Positions 11,940 to 24,600 of a stretch of DNA of 64,000 nucleotides are shown one piece after another. A program made the translations under genes and the position numbers. The notes beneath the pieces were generated by a model. That model was given only the letters and a program-made list of their open reading frames with translations, made no database searches and had not been told where the DNA came from. How positions within the stretch are numbered: position 1 is the stretch's first letter; each line of letters opens with the position of its first letter. Source of the DNA: Argentina anserina (taxonomy: Eukaryota; Streptophyta; Magnoliopsida; Rosales; Rosaceae); assembly GCF_933775445.1 (NCBI RefSeq), contig NC_065873.1, forward strand, positions 3,472,001-3,536,000, in the 5' to 3' direction.

Positions 11940-14750
11940 TTAAAATTCAAATGAGATTGGTATAAGTATGCTCAGAATGAAGAGAATAACTAGAATTAGG
12001 AAACCTTGAGCTTCGGTTTCGCCGGAATTGCTTGGAGCACCGCCATCGATGGCGGCAACCCTTTGCGATGGTTGTTGCGCCTTTAACGGTTTCGTCAGAG
12101 TGGATAGTATATCAAATGAAAAAGTGAAGCAATATCTTTCTAACGGTACCAATTTCGTCAAAATCTATCGCCGGACGGGAAAGTTATAGCCGAAATTAGA
12201 AAAAGAAGGAAAAAAGTGAGAAATAGCAAAACAGTTCAAAAAATATTTTTAAAGTGACTTTTTTCTAATTTTATTAATTGTTTTTTAATTTCTACATAAA
12301 TGTAATGACATTTTATAATTAATTCATAAATAATGATTTTTTCTAATATAAGTTGGGAGATGGTATATTTTATAATCCCTAATACTATATGTCATTATAT
12401 ATAATCATATATTGATAATTCAATCTCGCTACGTGGGTACGTATCAAAATTGGAAAGGCTAGTTCTTGCTTGTACGTATGTGGAGACTAGCTGAGGTTAA
12501 ACCAACAGTCGATGGGGTTTCTAACTATCCTTTGGTATATTTGATTCTTTAAGAGAGTGATGAAGGAGTTATATTCAGAAGGTGGTTTCTTTCGGTGCTG
12601 AAATAATGTCTTTATTCATGAACTATAGATTTATATATTCAGAAGGTGGTGTCTTTCGCCATAAGGAAGTAGTTTGTAACTGCCAAGCAAGTTTTGGATG
12701 CATTACCCATAACTCGTAGTCTTCCACTGCATACAAATGATACAATGATTACGGCTCTACTTTTTCTTCTTGAGCATCTTCTTCATCGATCACCATTATC
12801 AAGAAGAAGATGAACAAGCTGCCTGCATCGCTCACTGCATATATGCATGAATGCTAGGTGTACATAAAACTAGCTGTTTTTGTTGTTGCGTGTGTAACAC
12901 TTCCTCAAAGAACCGTCCACGAAAACTCCAGAAGCAGACAAAGCCATACTATCTGCGTGTGTGTTTTGCCAAGCAAGCATTAGAAATCAAAGAACACTGA
13001 AACGTACAACGAAGACGGTTTTTACTTTTGATTTATTGCTCTGTGCAACTGGAACTAACAAGGTGAAAGTCGTATGCACATCGCAACCCCTCGCCAGTCG
13101 CCAGTTAAGCCTTCTGGTCCTGTAAAGTTTAAATTTGCATTTAAATTTAACTGAGTTCATTACCTTATCGATCTGGTTTAGGTGCAAGCATAATTAAGTT
13201 GTCGAACTTGTTCTCATATAAATTACCCTAGTATAGGAACCCGAAGATCAGCGCATCTTATTCCTACTTTTGTCAAAGAAAAAATAAAGTAAAATGCCAT
13301 AGATTATTGATTACCCGTGTTTTATCAATTGAAAACTTCAATTACATATATGATTAATATGAGAACAATCTGTTCGTCATATATTAAAGACACCACAAAA
13401 GATAATTACCTTAGAAGTTTTATACATATTTTGGACCATATTAATCCAAGTTATAAATTGCATTTAATTGGATCGGTTTCTGCCTGGACCGGGAATCATT
13501 GACCTTCTGTTAAGAGAAAACGCAGTGAAGCTTCGCTGCCACAGGCTAGCTTAGTGAAGAATTAAGATTCTGCAACAAGGAAGATATTCGCACTTGAGTC
13601 TTGGTTTATCTCTCATTAAGCATAAGGTAAGATACGCATGCAATTTCTAAAGAGAGAAACAAAACAGTTCCTTTCATTGGTGATCGATCAAGGTAGCTAG
13701 CCTTGGTTTCAATATCATGTTAACCTTAATTAGTAACTTTGTTGTGTATTTGACAAAATTAGTGTCAATCGGAGGAAGTGGTAATTCATTTGGTCTGATG
13801 AAATTGTTTTTTTAGTTTTTCTGTAAAATGTACATATTACTGCTAGTGGGCAAAGTTTTTTGTTCAAGGAAAAAGAAATTCTAAAATATCTTAATTAACA
13901 CACCGTGCCTTACATACACAAGTGAGATTTAAACTCGATCATGATATTAACCATATCCATTAGACTAGTTAATTAAGTAGCTTTTAACAACATCGTTATC
14001 ACTTACGGACTAGTAAATACTTTTGAGAGGCTACAAATTTACAGTAATGAATATATAATTTTTTTAAATTAATTCTCATACTATTTCTTCTCAAGCCCCC
14101 ACATGTATGGCATAAGCAAAACTAAATATAAAAAAGTGCCACAATCAACATCGGTTTTATCACGCCAATAAGATAAACCACGTAGTCAAAATATTCTGAC
14201 CAACTAATCATTACTTTGTCTAGAAAACAGTTTTGTCAAAATATTTATTCATAAATATAATAGTTTACCGTCTAAAAAAAGCGTAATAATTATTTAAAAA
14301 AAACGGATACACGTAAGACAAATCGTTAGAATTTAGCCTAATTTTTCTTTGATAGATCAATCAAATTCTATCTTGAATTTAGAGCACTGGTTCACCGATT
14401 TATCCTTTGGGTACCTAGAAATGACATGGTATATATAACAAACGTAAAATTTTAGATGCATATAATGTATTCTCAAAGTACAAGATCGAGGAAAGAACAT
14501 TATAGTAACTCTTGAAGGATGAGGGTAAATTGAATGTAAATATACTAGATGAGTGTTCATTTGTTATGTGGGGTCAGAAACCTTGTGGTCGGGTCCCATC
14601 TCTCGTATAGCATTAGGTTATCCGTTTTTGTTCAGAAGCATAGTAACGGCAAAACCTGATGATTATATTTTGGCCGGATTCTTTCCTTACCTGCCGAATG
14701 CACCACCTTTTTAAACGCCAAGCTGCCTCACCTATCTCTATCCCTCCGCC
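11940..14750. other. Intergenic and promoter region of the bHLH gene
   Basis: No coding signal found. Short open frames are low complexity or lack any domain. 11990-12190 is moderately GC-rich with CGCCGG motifs and could be a transposon edge. Upstream of the bHLH gene a pyrimidine-rich stretch (14740-14795, CTCTC/TTTCT) fits a plant 5' leader. I could not choose a TATA box with confidence. Confidence 0.45.
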
Positions 14751-14845
14751 CATCCAGACTCTCTCTTTCTCGATCTCTTTCTATTTCTTTGGTTTCTCCC
14801 TGTGTTTTTAGAGAGTTACCTGGTGTGTGTCTGTGGCTAACAACT

Positions 14846-17800
14846 ATGTCTGAACCAGATGCAGGAGCAAGAGGTTCAGATGGTTGGTGGGCTAATTTGT
14901 CCAATTCTAATGATAATTATCTATTGAAATCCAATTCTGAGAATTCGGCTGGTGGTGAAAATGAGGGGAATGATCAATTAGGGAAGGAGAAAGAAATGAT
15001 AGAGAGGGAAGAGCAAAGAGAACCAGAGGGAGAGCTGACGGCTGCTCCGGGAAAGAAGATTCTAGCTAAGAAGCGAGGAAGCCGAGTCGGTGGCAGTAGT
15101 ATCAAAAGGCATAACGGGAAGGCTAATAAGGGAAAGGGAAAAACGAGAAGTGATGAGGTGATGAAACAAGGACGACGGGACTGTATTTCTGAGGATGATC
15201 ATGAGCTGCATATATACACTGAAAGAGAAAGGAGGAAGAAGATGAGGAACATGTTTTCTAGCCTTCATGCTTTGCTTCCGCAACTTCCTTCCAAGGTAAT
15301 AAATTAGATTATAAATATTACATACATAAATGTTAAAATGTGTTGAGGTTTTTTATTAGAACAAGTATTGCATGCATGTATCTCACTCTTCTCTTATGGG
15401 TTTTCACTCTCTCGCAAGTGTTTATATTGGTCTTGAGAGATCACAAGCACTAAATTGTATTTGTGTATTCCTTCAGCTGGTAATTGAAACTGTATGTTCT
15501 TTTTTGATGAAAAAATGAAACTACATGTAGCCTTTTTTTTTTAACATACAATGTTATCCATAACTAATGTTGTGTTTGATAAAATTTTGATCTTCTATGG
15601 AATAAGAGACAAATCTTTCTATTATAATGGCTTCCCGGCCTGTAGGTAAAATCAGACGATCGTAAGCCTTTGTGCTTATAATTAGCATATAAGGCGAAAA
15701 ATTTATACTTTCCCCCTTGATTCTCTCCTTTAAGTCCATGGCTTTTTAAAGAGAGTTATGCATGTCTTCATAGGGAGTCTAGAAATTTATTTCATTGGAG
15801 TATTAATATTACTTAGTTTAAAGGACATATGTTCATTTGATTAAATTGGACTATAGTTTCATAAAGTACTTGATGCTAGTTCATAGTTTTTTGTTAGTGT
15901 TGGATGTCTATGTTCTGAGATCAGTTTTCCCCTGGTAGATTAATTGCACTCTTTCACTTGAGTTGAAAGGTACTTGCTGAGTAAAAAAACCATTAGTTAT
16001 GGGTAGGTATTGCAAGTATTAATCACACATCTGCTAGTACAGTTCTTAAAGAATAAAAATTAAACAATTCTAAACTAAAAATTTTGAATTATAAATTTGA
16101 TAGGCATTGCATTGCATAGTATTATTAAATAGTACAATCAGACCTAGCTTATTGCATCTGCGAGTACAAAAACCAAGCAAATGAATACAAAAAAAAACTA
16201 GTTGTGTTATTTTGTAACCTAATTATTTAGTTGTACGTTTTGAGTGTAGATCACTAAAATTTATTAATCTCTACAATAATTATATTATAAATGTTCTAAT
16301 CTGATATAACTTCATACTGATGATTTCTTATATATTTGATCAACTGCAGGCTGACAAATCCACAATCGTTGATGAGGCAGTCAGCTACATAAAAAGGCTT
16401 GAAATCACTCTTCAATCCTTACAACAACAAAAGAGGGAGAGGATGCGAAGTCTGCCAAACACTGCAATCAACTACAACCTCACATCGGTACTTATGAACT
16501 CAAACGATGTAGCCTATGACTCTAGAGAAACCTTCATAACTTCCCATGCTTTGTCCAATAACCTGGCAGCTGCTTCTACTACCACTGCAAATGGATTCAA
16601 CATCAATCTTGATTTCAATCCTTTAAACAGTACACTCTCAACCAACTCACTTTCTACTGAACCTGTAGTGTTTGAAACGTGGACTTCACCCAACGTCGTG
16701 TTGAACATGTGTCAAAATGGAGCACAAATTAGTGTTTGCACCCCAAAGAAGCCTGGTATATTTTCCCAGATTTGCTATATTTTGGAGAAGTACAAGCTTG
16801 TGGTGATAACAGCTAATGTTAGCTCAGACTCTCATCACAGTATGTACATGATTCAGGCAAAGGTAAAAATGAGTATTTTACTAAATTTTCACATGTTGCA
16901 ATCATATTAATTGCTCTAATGTGGTACTAAAGTTTAATTTTATATTCATTTAAATGGCTTATGATAGAGTTTTAATTAAAACGTCTATAATTAATCTTGT
17001 AAAATGTCATCGTTAGTATAGAATAAGCAGAGATCGTTCAGTCAGGGGAATTGAATGAACTCTAAATTTTTAGTGTTAACAAATAATGGGGGGTTTGAGA
17101 TTGATTATTAACTACTAAAATAAAACCTAAATTACTATTTACATGATCGACTTCTCTTTAACAAACTTAAACCAAATTCACCACATAATTACAAGTTCGA
17201 ACCTCTAAAATGATATAGTGTTAATTAAAACATCTATAATTAACCCTGTAAAATGTCATCTTTAGTATAGAATAAACACAGATCGTTCAGTCCGGGGAAT
17301 TGAAGGGAACTCTAAATTTTTAGTGTTAACAAATAATGGGTGGGTTTGAGATTGATTATTAACTACTAAAATAAAACCTAAATTACTATTTACATGATCG
17401 ACTTCTCTTTAACAAATTAAAATCAAATTTACCATTACCACATACTTACAAGTTCGAACCTATCATGCATTCTAATTCGACCAATTACATACTTTTTAGA
17501 CACCAATACAATTAGAGCCTTAGGGCCTAATCTAAATTTACATGCAATCGAATTCAATAACACTTAGAGTAAAAATCAAATAAGATTACAAGTAAAAATC
17601 AAAAATCCAATAAAACAATCTGAAAATTTTGATTCTTAATACAAAATAATAATCTCACACAAACATCATACTACAATCTTATAGACAAAGTATTGTAAAA
17701 AATCAAAAATGAACAAACCCATGAAGAAGAGTTGCGAGAATCACACGTTGTAGGAACCTTGGAGGTGTGTCTTCAATGGTGATTTTGGTGGAGATGGAAT

Positions 17801-18715
17801 TGGTATATGGGAGAGAAAGGTTTGCTGTTTTGGTGAAGGATGTTTGAGGTAGTATTTTGGTAGAGTTTTGGCTCTTGAATGCAAAGGAGAAGTGATCTTA
17901 TTTGAGAGGTGAAGCCATGTATATATAGAGGAAAGATGGAGGGTTTGAACTTGTCTCTTTCTTCCTATAATAATGTCATGCTTTACCTCTTTAAATCATG
18001 TCATGTTTTATTCCCTAAATCATGTCATGAGTTATTCCCTAAATCATGCCATGTTTTATTTCTTAAATTATGCCATGTTTTATTCCCTAAATCATGTCAT
18101 GTTTTATTCTTTTAATGATCATTTTCTATTTAATTGTTGCATGACTTGGCTCCATCTCTTTTTCTTTAATTATCTCTTCTATTTAATTGTTTCATGACTT
18201 GTTAATGATAGGACTCCATGTGCATGGCTTCTCCTTGTTTTCCTCTAGTATTATCTCTTAAATCCAATCTAAAAATAAGAAAATAAAATCATAAGTAAGA
18301 GATAATTAGTTTTGAAACCTAATAATGATTCCTAGTGCAAGAATGACTCTAAAAAAATCGCCAATGCGACCAAAACGTAGAAAGATGAAGACTCCTAATC
18401 CAACTAGGTTTCCTAGTCCTACAAGGATTCCTACTCAAACTAGAACTCTAGACTAATTATGCGTTTTTAACTCATGTAAGCACAAAAATGCATCTAATAC
18501 AACCCAAGACTCAATGACTCAATAATACAACAATAAGGGCTAAGCAAAGTACAAAATTGAGGTAAAAACATGTTAAGAATGTCGCAAAAAGTGCTCATAT
18601 CAGCTTACTAAGGGCTAGCTTTTGAGTATTGATGAAGAACTTATGTGTATGTATCCATGATGTAGGATAATCTAGGGCTGAACTCAAAAACATTATTTTG
18701 ACGTTGATGGCTAGT

Positions 18716-18791
<76 letters not shown>

Positions 18792-19165
18792 CCTAATTGT
18801 AGTATATTTGTTGTTTGTGGATCTAGCTTAAATGTTGTTAAAAACAAATATGAGCTAATTCAGCCCTAATGTTATGGGTGAACAACGTAGTCTAATGACT
18901 CTAATCCTTATTCAATCACTACAGATAATTGAATGATGTTCCATAGTTGAATAACTTGAATTCATTCCCCTGTTATGTTCCTATCCAGAGCCTTTACATT
19001 TTAATTAATGCACATAACCCATATTTTCAATTTATACTCCACTAATGTGTTAATCAACAGGCAATCAGCGCTCTTGATAATCAGCTTCTGGAGATGTTTC
19101 CAGCACCAGAAATATTCAAGCAAGCCGTGACTGAGATAAATTTGTGTGTCGTCTCCAATATTTAA
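14846..19165 (+). CDS. bHLH95-like (ZOU/RGE1): bHLH transcription factor, ZHOUPI/RGE1 (bHLH95)-like
   Basis: Three coding exons: 14846-15295, 16350-16862 and 19061-19165; both introns are GT-AG and phase 0; product 355 aa. Start ATG 14846 ([10 protein letters not shown]); the open frame upstream has only TTG. Residues 1-115 are acidic then Lys/Arg-rich (nuclear signal KRGSR, KGKGK). The bHLH is at 119-173: basic region [11 protein letters not shown], helix 1 [12 protein letters not shown], exon junction in the loop, helix 2 [15 protein letters not shown]. An ACT-like C-terminal domain at about 258-350 has [16 protein letters not shown] and MYMIQAK. This combination is that of Arabidopsis ZHOUPI, an endosperm regulator acting with ICE1 in endosperm breakdown and embryo cuticle formation. 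Family is firm; orthology versus a paralogue is inference. Confidence 0.9.
16972..17470 (+). repeat. Tandem duplication, two ~249-bp units in bHLH intron 2
   Basis: The block starting TTAATTAAAACGTCTATAAT at about 16972 is repeated from about 17221, with mostly substitutions and small indels between the units; shared landmarks include GTTAACAAATAATGGG and TACATGATCGACTTCTC. A partial third copy with AAACGTCTAT and ATCGTTCAGTCCGGG lies at the right edge of the window (63904-64000), so this is a dispersed family. Confidence 0.85.
17993..18112 (+). repeat. 24-bp tandem repeat, five units, in bHLH intron 2
   Basis: Five consecutive 24-base units of the form AAATCATGTCATG-TTTTATTCCCT with a few substitutions. 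The period is a multiple of three, so it yields open frames with a repeated 8-residue peptide; these lie in the intron and are not coding. The surrounding 17480-18600 looks like inserted repetitive DNA. Confidence 0.9.
18719..18789 (+). repeat. (GA)n microsatellite, ~35 units, in bHLH intron 2
   Basis: Uninterrupted GA dinucleotide run of about 71 bases, the longest perfect microsatellite in the window. It lies 270 bases upstream of the last exon of the bHLH gene. Confidence 0.97.
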
Positions 19166-19834
19166 TTGATCAATCATCAAGCTGCTGGTGCTTACACACA
19201 TGGATAGAATCTGGACACAGAAATATAAACTCTTGCTCTCAATTAAGTGTTTGTTTTGATGGATAGCCTAAATGTTGTTTTTAGTTAGCATACTATGTTA
19301 TTTGTATTGCGTTTGAACTTTGAATTTGCCTTTTCTTTCATTTTTTCAGTAAGCTACAGTTCACAATTTTAGAACTTTGAAATATATATTAACTTAGATA
19401 TGTTTGGTATTTACTTGAGGGCCCTAATCTCTATAAATTATTTTAAACCTAAAAAGGTAGATAGTTACATGTTGATTAATCGGAAGAATAATCTCCTTGT
19501 TGATAGTGGTTTGTAAATTATTTAGATTTCTTAGTGTACATCCTAATTCTGGGATAATCTGGGTTTGGGGTATTATACCTAATGCACTGTTAGGGCTTCA
19601 GAATTGTCTTCATCGGGGCGGTGGCTTCTCGTATTCTCGTAATCTCGTTATTGGTCGTCGATTTTGTACTACTTTTTAATTTGTTCGTGATTTTGGGCAT
19701 TATCAAATATCAATGATGAGCTCGTTCCATTAGCTTAGACGTCCATATATTGGAGGTATTTGTTTTTTTTATCCTAAACATACTAGCTTACAAAGAAAAC
19801 CCTCCGGGACAACCTACCTGAAAGGGGGAAATCA

Positions 19835-20250
19835 CAATCTCCTATGGGAGTCAAGTTTGTGAGCAACAGAGCAAGGGTCACAAGGATATGACATCCTCAT
19901 AAACAATAGTGGTCTGCAATATTCTCCATCCTTGTAAGCGCAGTTCGTCTTCCACGTACTAGTTTCGGAGGCTACAAGCCCTTCCTTAATTTGCTGCTTT
20001 GCATATTCTGGTGCCATGTATTTAAAAGTCCCTACCACCCGTGTTGTTTTACTCCTAAACCGAATATCCACAAACTTAGCGATCCCAGAATCACCAAGGC
20101 ACCAAGCTTAATTAGTAATGAAACCGTTGTCAATAGCATGTTAGCTGATTTACTCTCCTTGTGGAACACACATACACTACTCTGTATCTTCATGTACGTA
20201 GATAATGAAGGGCTGAGGCCAAGCCTAATATTATCATGTACCTGATATCC
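19835..20250 (-). pseudogene. Receptor-like kinase fragment (lectin-receptor-kinase-like), frameshifted
   Basis: The minus strand shows pieces of a plant receptor-kinase domain: a catalytic-loop remnant (HKESKSANMLL, where HRDxKxxN is expected), then KLG and, in another frame, DSGIAKFVD in the DFG position, followed by TTRVVGTFKYMAPEYA (activation segment and APE motif). The HRD aspartate and DFG phenylalanine are lost, and no upstream kinase lobe or extracellular domain is visible. After APE the similarity fades by 19835. A dead fragment; the L-type-lectin subfamily assignment is a guess from the APE-region style. Confidence 0.7.
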
Positions 20251-20259
20251 CATGTTTTA

Positions 20260-21290
20260 CGACCAAATAGATGCATGCTTGCGCGTCAAAGCGTCGAGGT
20301 ATTATACAGTTTATCATCTTCACTTCATTGGTAAAAAAATTTCTCACTCCTCACATTTTGCGAAAATTCTTTTGATATATAGCAGCTGCACCGCCTATAT
20401 CTAGCTTGTATGAATCCTTTATAAACTTGTTTTTAGATCCTTTATGCATGGTCTTGCCTTGTATGATTTGCAGAGTCATTATTGGCAGCAAACAATTCTT
20501 GGTAGTTAAATAAATCTTCTTGGCAGGGCTAGTCTCTCAGGATCTGTATTCATAGTTTATCGCTCATCATCGAGGTGATTATTTTCACCAAACAATCCTT
20601 TTCATCATGTTCCTTACTAGAAACCAGCACATAGTGACTAACACCATCAAAACTGGAAAGGAAACTACAACAACCACAGGTCCACAGTCTAAGGGTTTGG
20701 ACATCTCATTGCCTAAGGTGTAGATTAGCTGAAAGGAGCTGAGTTACAAATTACGCCCTAATGGCCCTATATATATTCACAAAGTTGGAAATTGGAAGAG
20801 ACCAACGACATTAATAGTTTGGACCCAAAATCACAAATTGTTGCATATCAAGGGTGCTGGTGGTGGACAAATGGCATGTGAGCAGCACCCCCAAAAAGAA
20901 TAAGAACCAAGCCATGTGATTCCAAGCTTTTATTCTACAAACATGTGAACACCATCATCCTAGTTTAACTTCTATATGTGTTCATACCGCATAGTTTTGT
21001 GACTTTGTCTACCAGTATGTGCCTACTTTTCAAGTTCTAGGATCTAAACATTTTCATCGTGCCAGAGAAATTCACACCCCATGTTTTTGGAACATTTGTG
21101 TCGTCCGTAGAATAATTTTCATACACACATGTATGTGTTGTTTTGAAAGAAAAAAACAGCCAAGAAGAGTACGTTACCGACTTCAGTCCACATTATATGA
21201 TATGCAATATGTGGGTTAGTAAGGCCTAGTTTGGTACCTAAGAAAATCAACTTTTATAAAAATAAAAATTTAAATTCTATTGTCCATAGG
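20260..21290. other. Intergenic, no gene seen
   Basis: AT-rich, only short open frames without recognised domains. Near 21221 GGCCTAGTTTGGTACC resembles the edge of a common plant MITE, but I cannot find its partner end. Confidence 0.5.
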
Positions 21291-21293
21291 AGA

Positions 21294-21511
21294 AATTATT
21301 ATATATACCCGCTACGTATCCCACGTGGCGTATATTTTTAATATTATTGGTCAATTTTTTACTGTGACTGTTTCTGATTGGTTCTTATATGTAAATAAAT
21401 TTTTATTATTTATACAACGTGCATGTTAATTATATAATGACATAATATGATTGACTGGGTATACCACATGACAGTGTCACGTGGTGTGGCAGATACACGT
21501 AATAATTACTC
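21294..21511. mobile_element. Probable small MITE with imperfect inverted ends
   Basis: The left end (ATTATTATATATACCCGC, then CCCACGTGGC) and the reverse complement of the right end (AATTATTACGTGTATCTGCC, then CACGTGAC) are imperfect inverted copies about 40 bases long around an AT-rich core of ~140 bases. No clear target duplication. Size and structure suit a MITE. Confidence 0.45.
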
Positions 21512-21659
21512 TGCGCATAGTAAATCAAATGAAAGCAATTTCTTATTTTTCAAAATCATAAACACTCACAGCAAAAGTAAATATTTATGGTATGACAAAA
21601 AAAATTAAAAGTAAATATTTACTAATTAAACGTGATCGTCGGAGTCATCACTAATCTGG

Positions 21660-24600
21660 ATTTGGCAACGATGCCTCGTCAGGAGGAGGAGAAGCGTGTC
21701 AAAGTAAAGTTCAACGCTGACTTAGGTCTTTGGATGATCTTTGATTTTTCAGCGACTGTTTCGATCGAGGTGGATTTGGAATACTAAAAAGTCAAGGGTT
21801 TTTGTCGTGCATGTGGCTTGTTCATGCCCGATGCCATGGGTTGTGAAGAGTTTCTAATCAAAGAAAAGGTGGCTATGAAGGATCCTACGTCAATAGTGGC
21901 GTTTGCAAGCTTGGAACTCAATGATCGGAGGGATGACTCTGGGCTACCAGAAATCATCAAGCTTGTGTTGGCTCCTTTGGAGACGACAGACTCTCTCTTT
22001 TTTTGTCAAAACCTTTAGCTGACACTACTAGCAAAAAGAACTCTCACACTGATTTTAATCAGTGATAATTGAAGGTATTTCACACGGATATCAGTGTCGG
22101 AAAATTATTAGACACGGTGCGCATACGGAATGTATATAGGTATACTTTGGAGGGGGCTAATAGTTATTATGCACGGATTTTAAAATCTGTGCAAGTTGTT
22201 GACGTGTGCCCCATGAATATTCACGACTATACTTAATTTGTTTAACATGTTTTCAGTGTGAATAAATTTCTTTATTCACACTGATATTTGTGTGTCATAC
22301 TACATTACACACTGATATCAGTGTAATGTCCTGAGCATTATATCCACATTATTTTGTGTGAGTAGTTATAATAGTTTTTTTTTAAACATTAATATTGGCC
22401 TAATTTATATTACCATACTCATATATCTCTATCAATATTTATAACAATTTCTTATCCAAGAATAAAATCAATTTGATGCTTTAAGGAAATGATTAACTTT
22501 TAATTATAATTTAGAGTAACAGTTACACAAATCAAATTTCACAATGACAAACAACAAGTTCACATAAATCTAGCTCAAGAAATCCACTCATTTTAACAAA
22601 CAAATATTCAGACCTATAATAGATTAAATAAGATAAATACATAGTCGGTAAAAGCTCCAACGTACAACTAATCACCAAAACCTCATGTAGCTCTTCAACA
22701 CCAATAGCTCTAGCTAAACCAATCCAGCTTTCACCAAGTCAGCACCTCAAAGACAAAGATCACATACTCAAGTCAGCATCATTACATACTCAAAGCCATA
22801 ACAGTCTTTTGAATGTGACCTTCAATTCTATGAGGTAGTAAAATAGAATGAAACTGCCGGCACAATTGTGTCAAAGAAATGACATGAAAAAGTCGATATT
22901 ATCATCATTTCTATCTTCTCCAAACCATGAAATGAAATACACAATAAGGAAATTGAAATACGTTACATTCACCAAAAGTCCAAAACTTTTACTTTCATGG
23001 GAAGCAAATCTCAACTTGTAAGGCATTTCCTTAAGACCAAGGAAACCTCATAAAAATATTTGCAGCTGGACAGAAATATATGAGCACAATTGCAGAAAGG
23101 AACTTTTGAAAGAACAATTGCTGGATATATAATGGATACTTCAACATGGCTAATTTATACACTGCATAACACAAAAGACAAGTTAGTGTCTACTACAGTA
23201 CTACCTTGCCGAATAAAAACACAATTTTGTTTGCAAAAATCCCAACTATAATCAATTGATAACTGAAATATACAGAACATATTTAAGAAAAGTTTCAAAG
23301 TTTCCAGGTCAAATAGAGAGTGACCGACACACACATAATCAATATATTTGATTACCTGAAGACACACACAATCAATACATTTGATTACCTTGAATATGTA
23401 GAACATATTTGACTGGTTCGCCTGTTGTTGCTGAAAGTTCAATGGCCTGCTGAAAAGTATGATGTGTGGCTTGGGGCAATGAATTGCATAACAGACTAGG
23501 ATTCCAAAACATTGCAATTAGAAGTTAATAACTGCTTCTGCTTCAAACATGATACATGATCATAATTACACATGCCAATTTCTTTCTCAATTTCAACATA
23601 CACCAACAAAATACAAAGGTAAACACCAATCGATCCATTGACCCACAGTTAAAACATCCAATCGTGGTGGTGCAATACTAACACATACATATATCCAGAA
23701 TCTATACATAAACTCCTAAATTCCGAAATCACGAAATTGAATATCAGATTTTTAGTGAATACATCCTTTATCCACAACAATCAAACACAAAAATTGATCA
23801 AAATTATAACAAAATGAGACCCAATCAGAACAACAATTCAAATAAAAATTAAAAAGCCTACCTTAGAAGAAGCCGATTCTTTGGAAGTAATTTGGACACT
23901 TCTGGAGGAAGAACAAGATGCCCGTAGCGCATAATCATTCTAGGTTAATCCCAAATATAACGAAACACATAAACAAGCCCAGAGATTAAAAACAAAAAAG
24001 GAATGAAATTAAAAGTGAAAATTGAGGGTTTACCTGTACTCGTAAGTATCATCGACCGGTGAAAGAGGGGAAGGCCCATTCCCGCAGAGTAGCTGGCCGA
24101 GAGCCGCTGCTCAAGGGGGTTTAAAGAGGATGCCATTGCAATTTGTCTCTGGACAGCTCGTGCATTTTTGGGAGAGAGGGAGAGGAGGAGGGGAAAAGAT
24201 AAGGAAAGCCGCTGTGATTGTGGGATCTCATAGAGATTTTTCTTTATTATATCGGGTGTACTTAAAAATTAAAAGCCCGGTATTTTTTTGTTTCCTGCTC
24301 GCGTTTTTGATACTCGGGCTATTGTTAATATGCTATGAAAGATGTGCTTTGTCATAGTGTTATGACAACATACTGATTTTTGTGTGTAATTATATCACAC
24401 TGAATTTTGTGTGTATTCTTATCACAGCACACACTGAATTTTGTGTGTATTCTTATCACAACACACACTGATTTTTGTATATATTTTTATCACACTGATT
24501 TTTGTGTGTATTGTTAGTCTAGAGATTGTCTGTGGACCCACGTATACTCATTTCACACGGTTAATTGTGTGAGTTAGTATCTCACACAGATGTATGATAG

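Noticed and set aside
18641..18847. Ser/Leu repeat open frame
   Set aside because: Translation of the (GA)n microsatellite in an intron.
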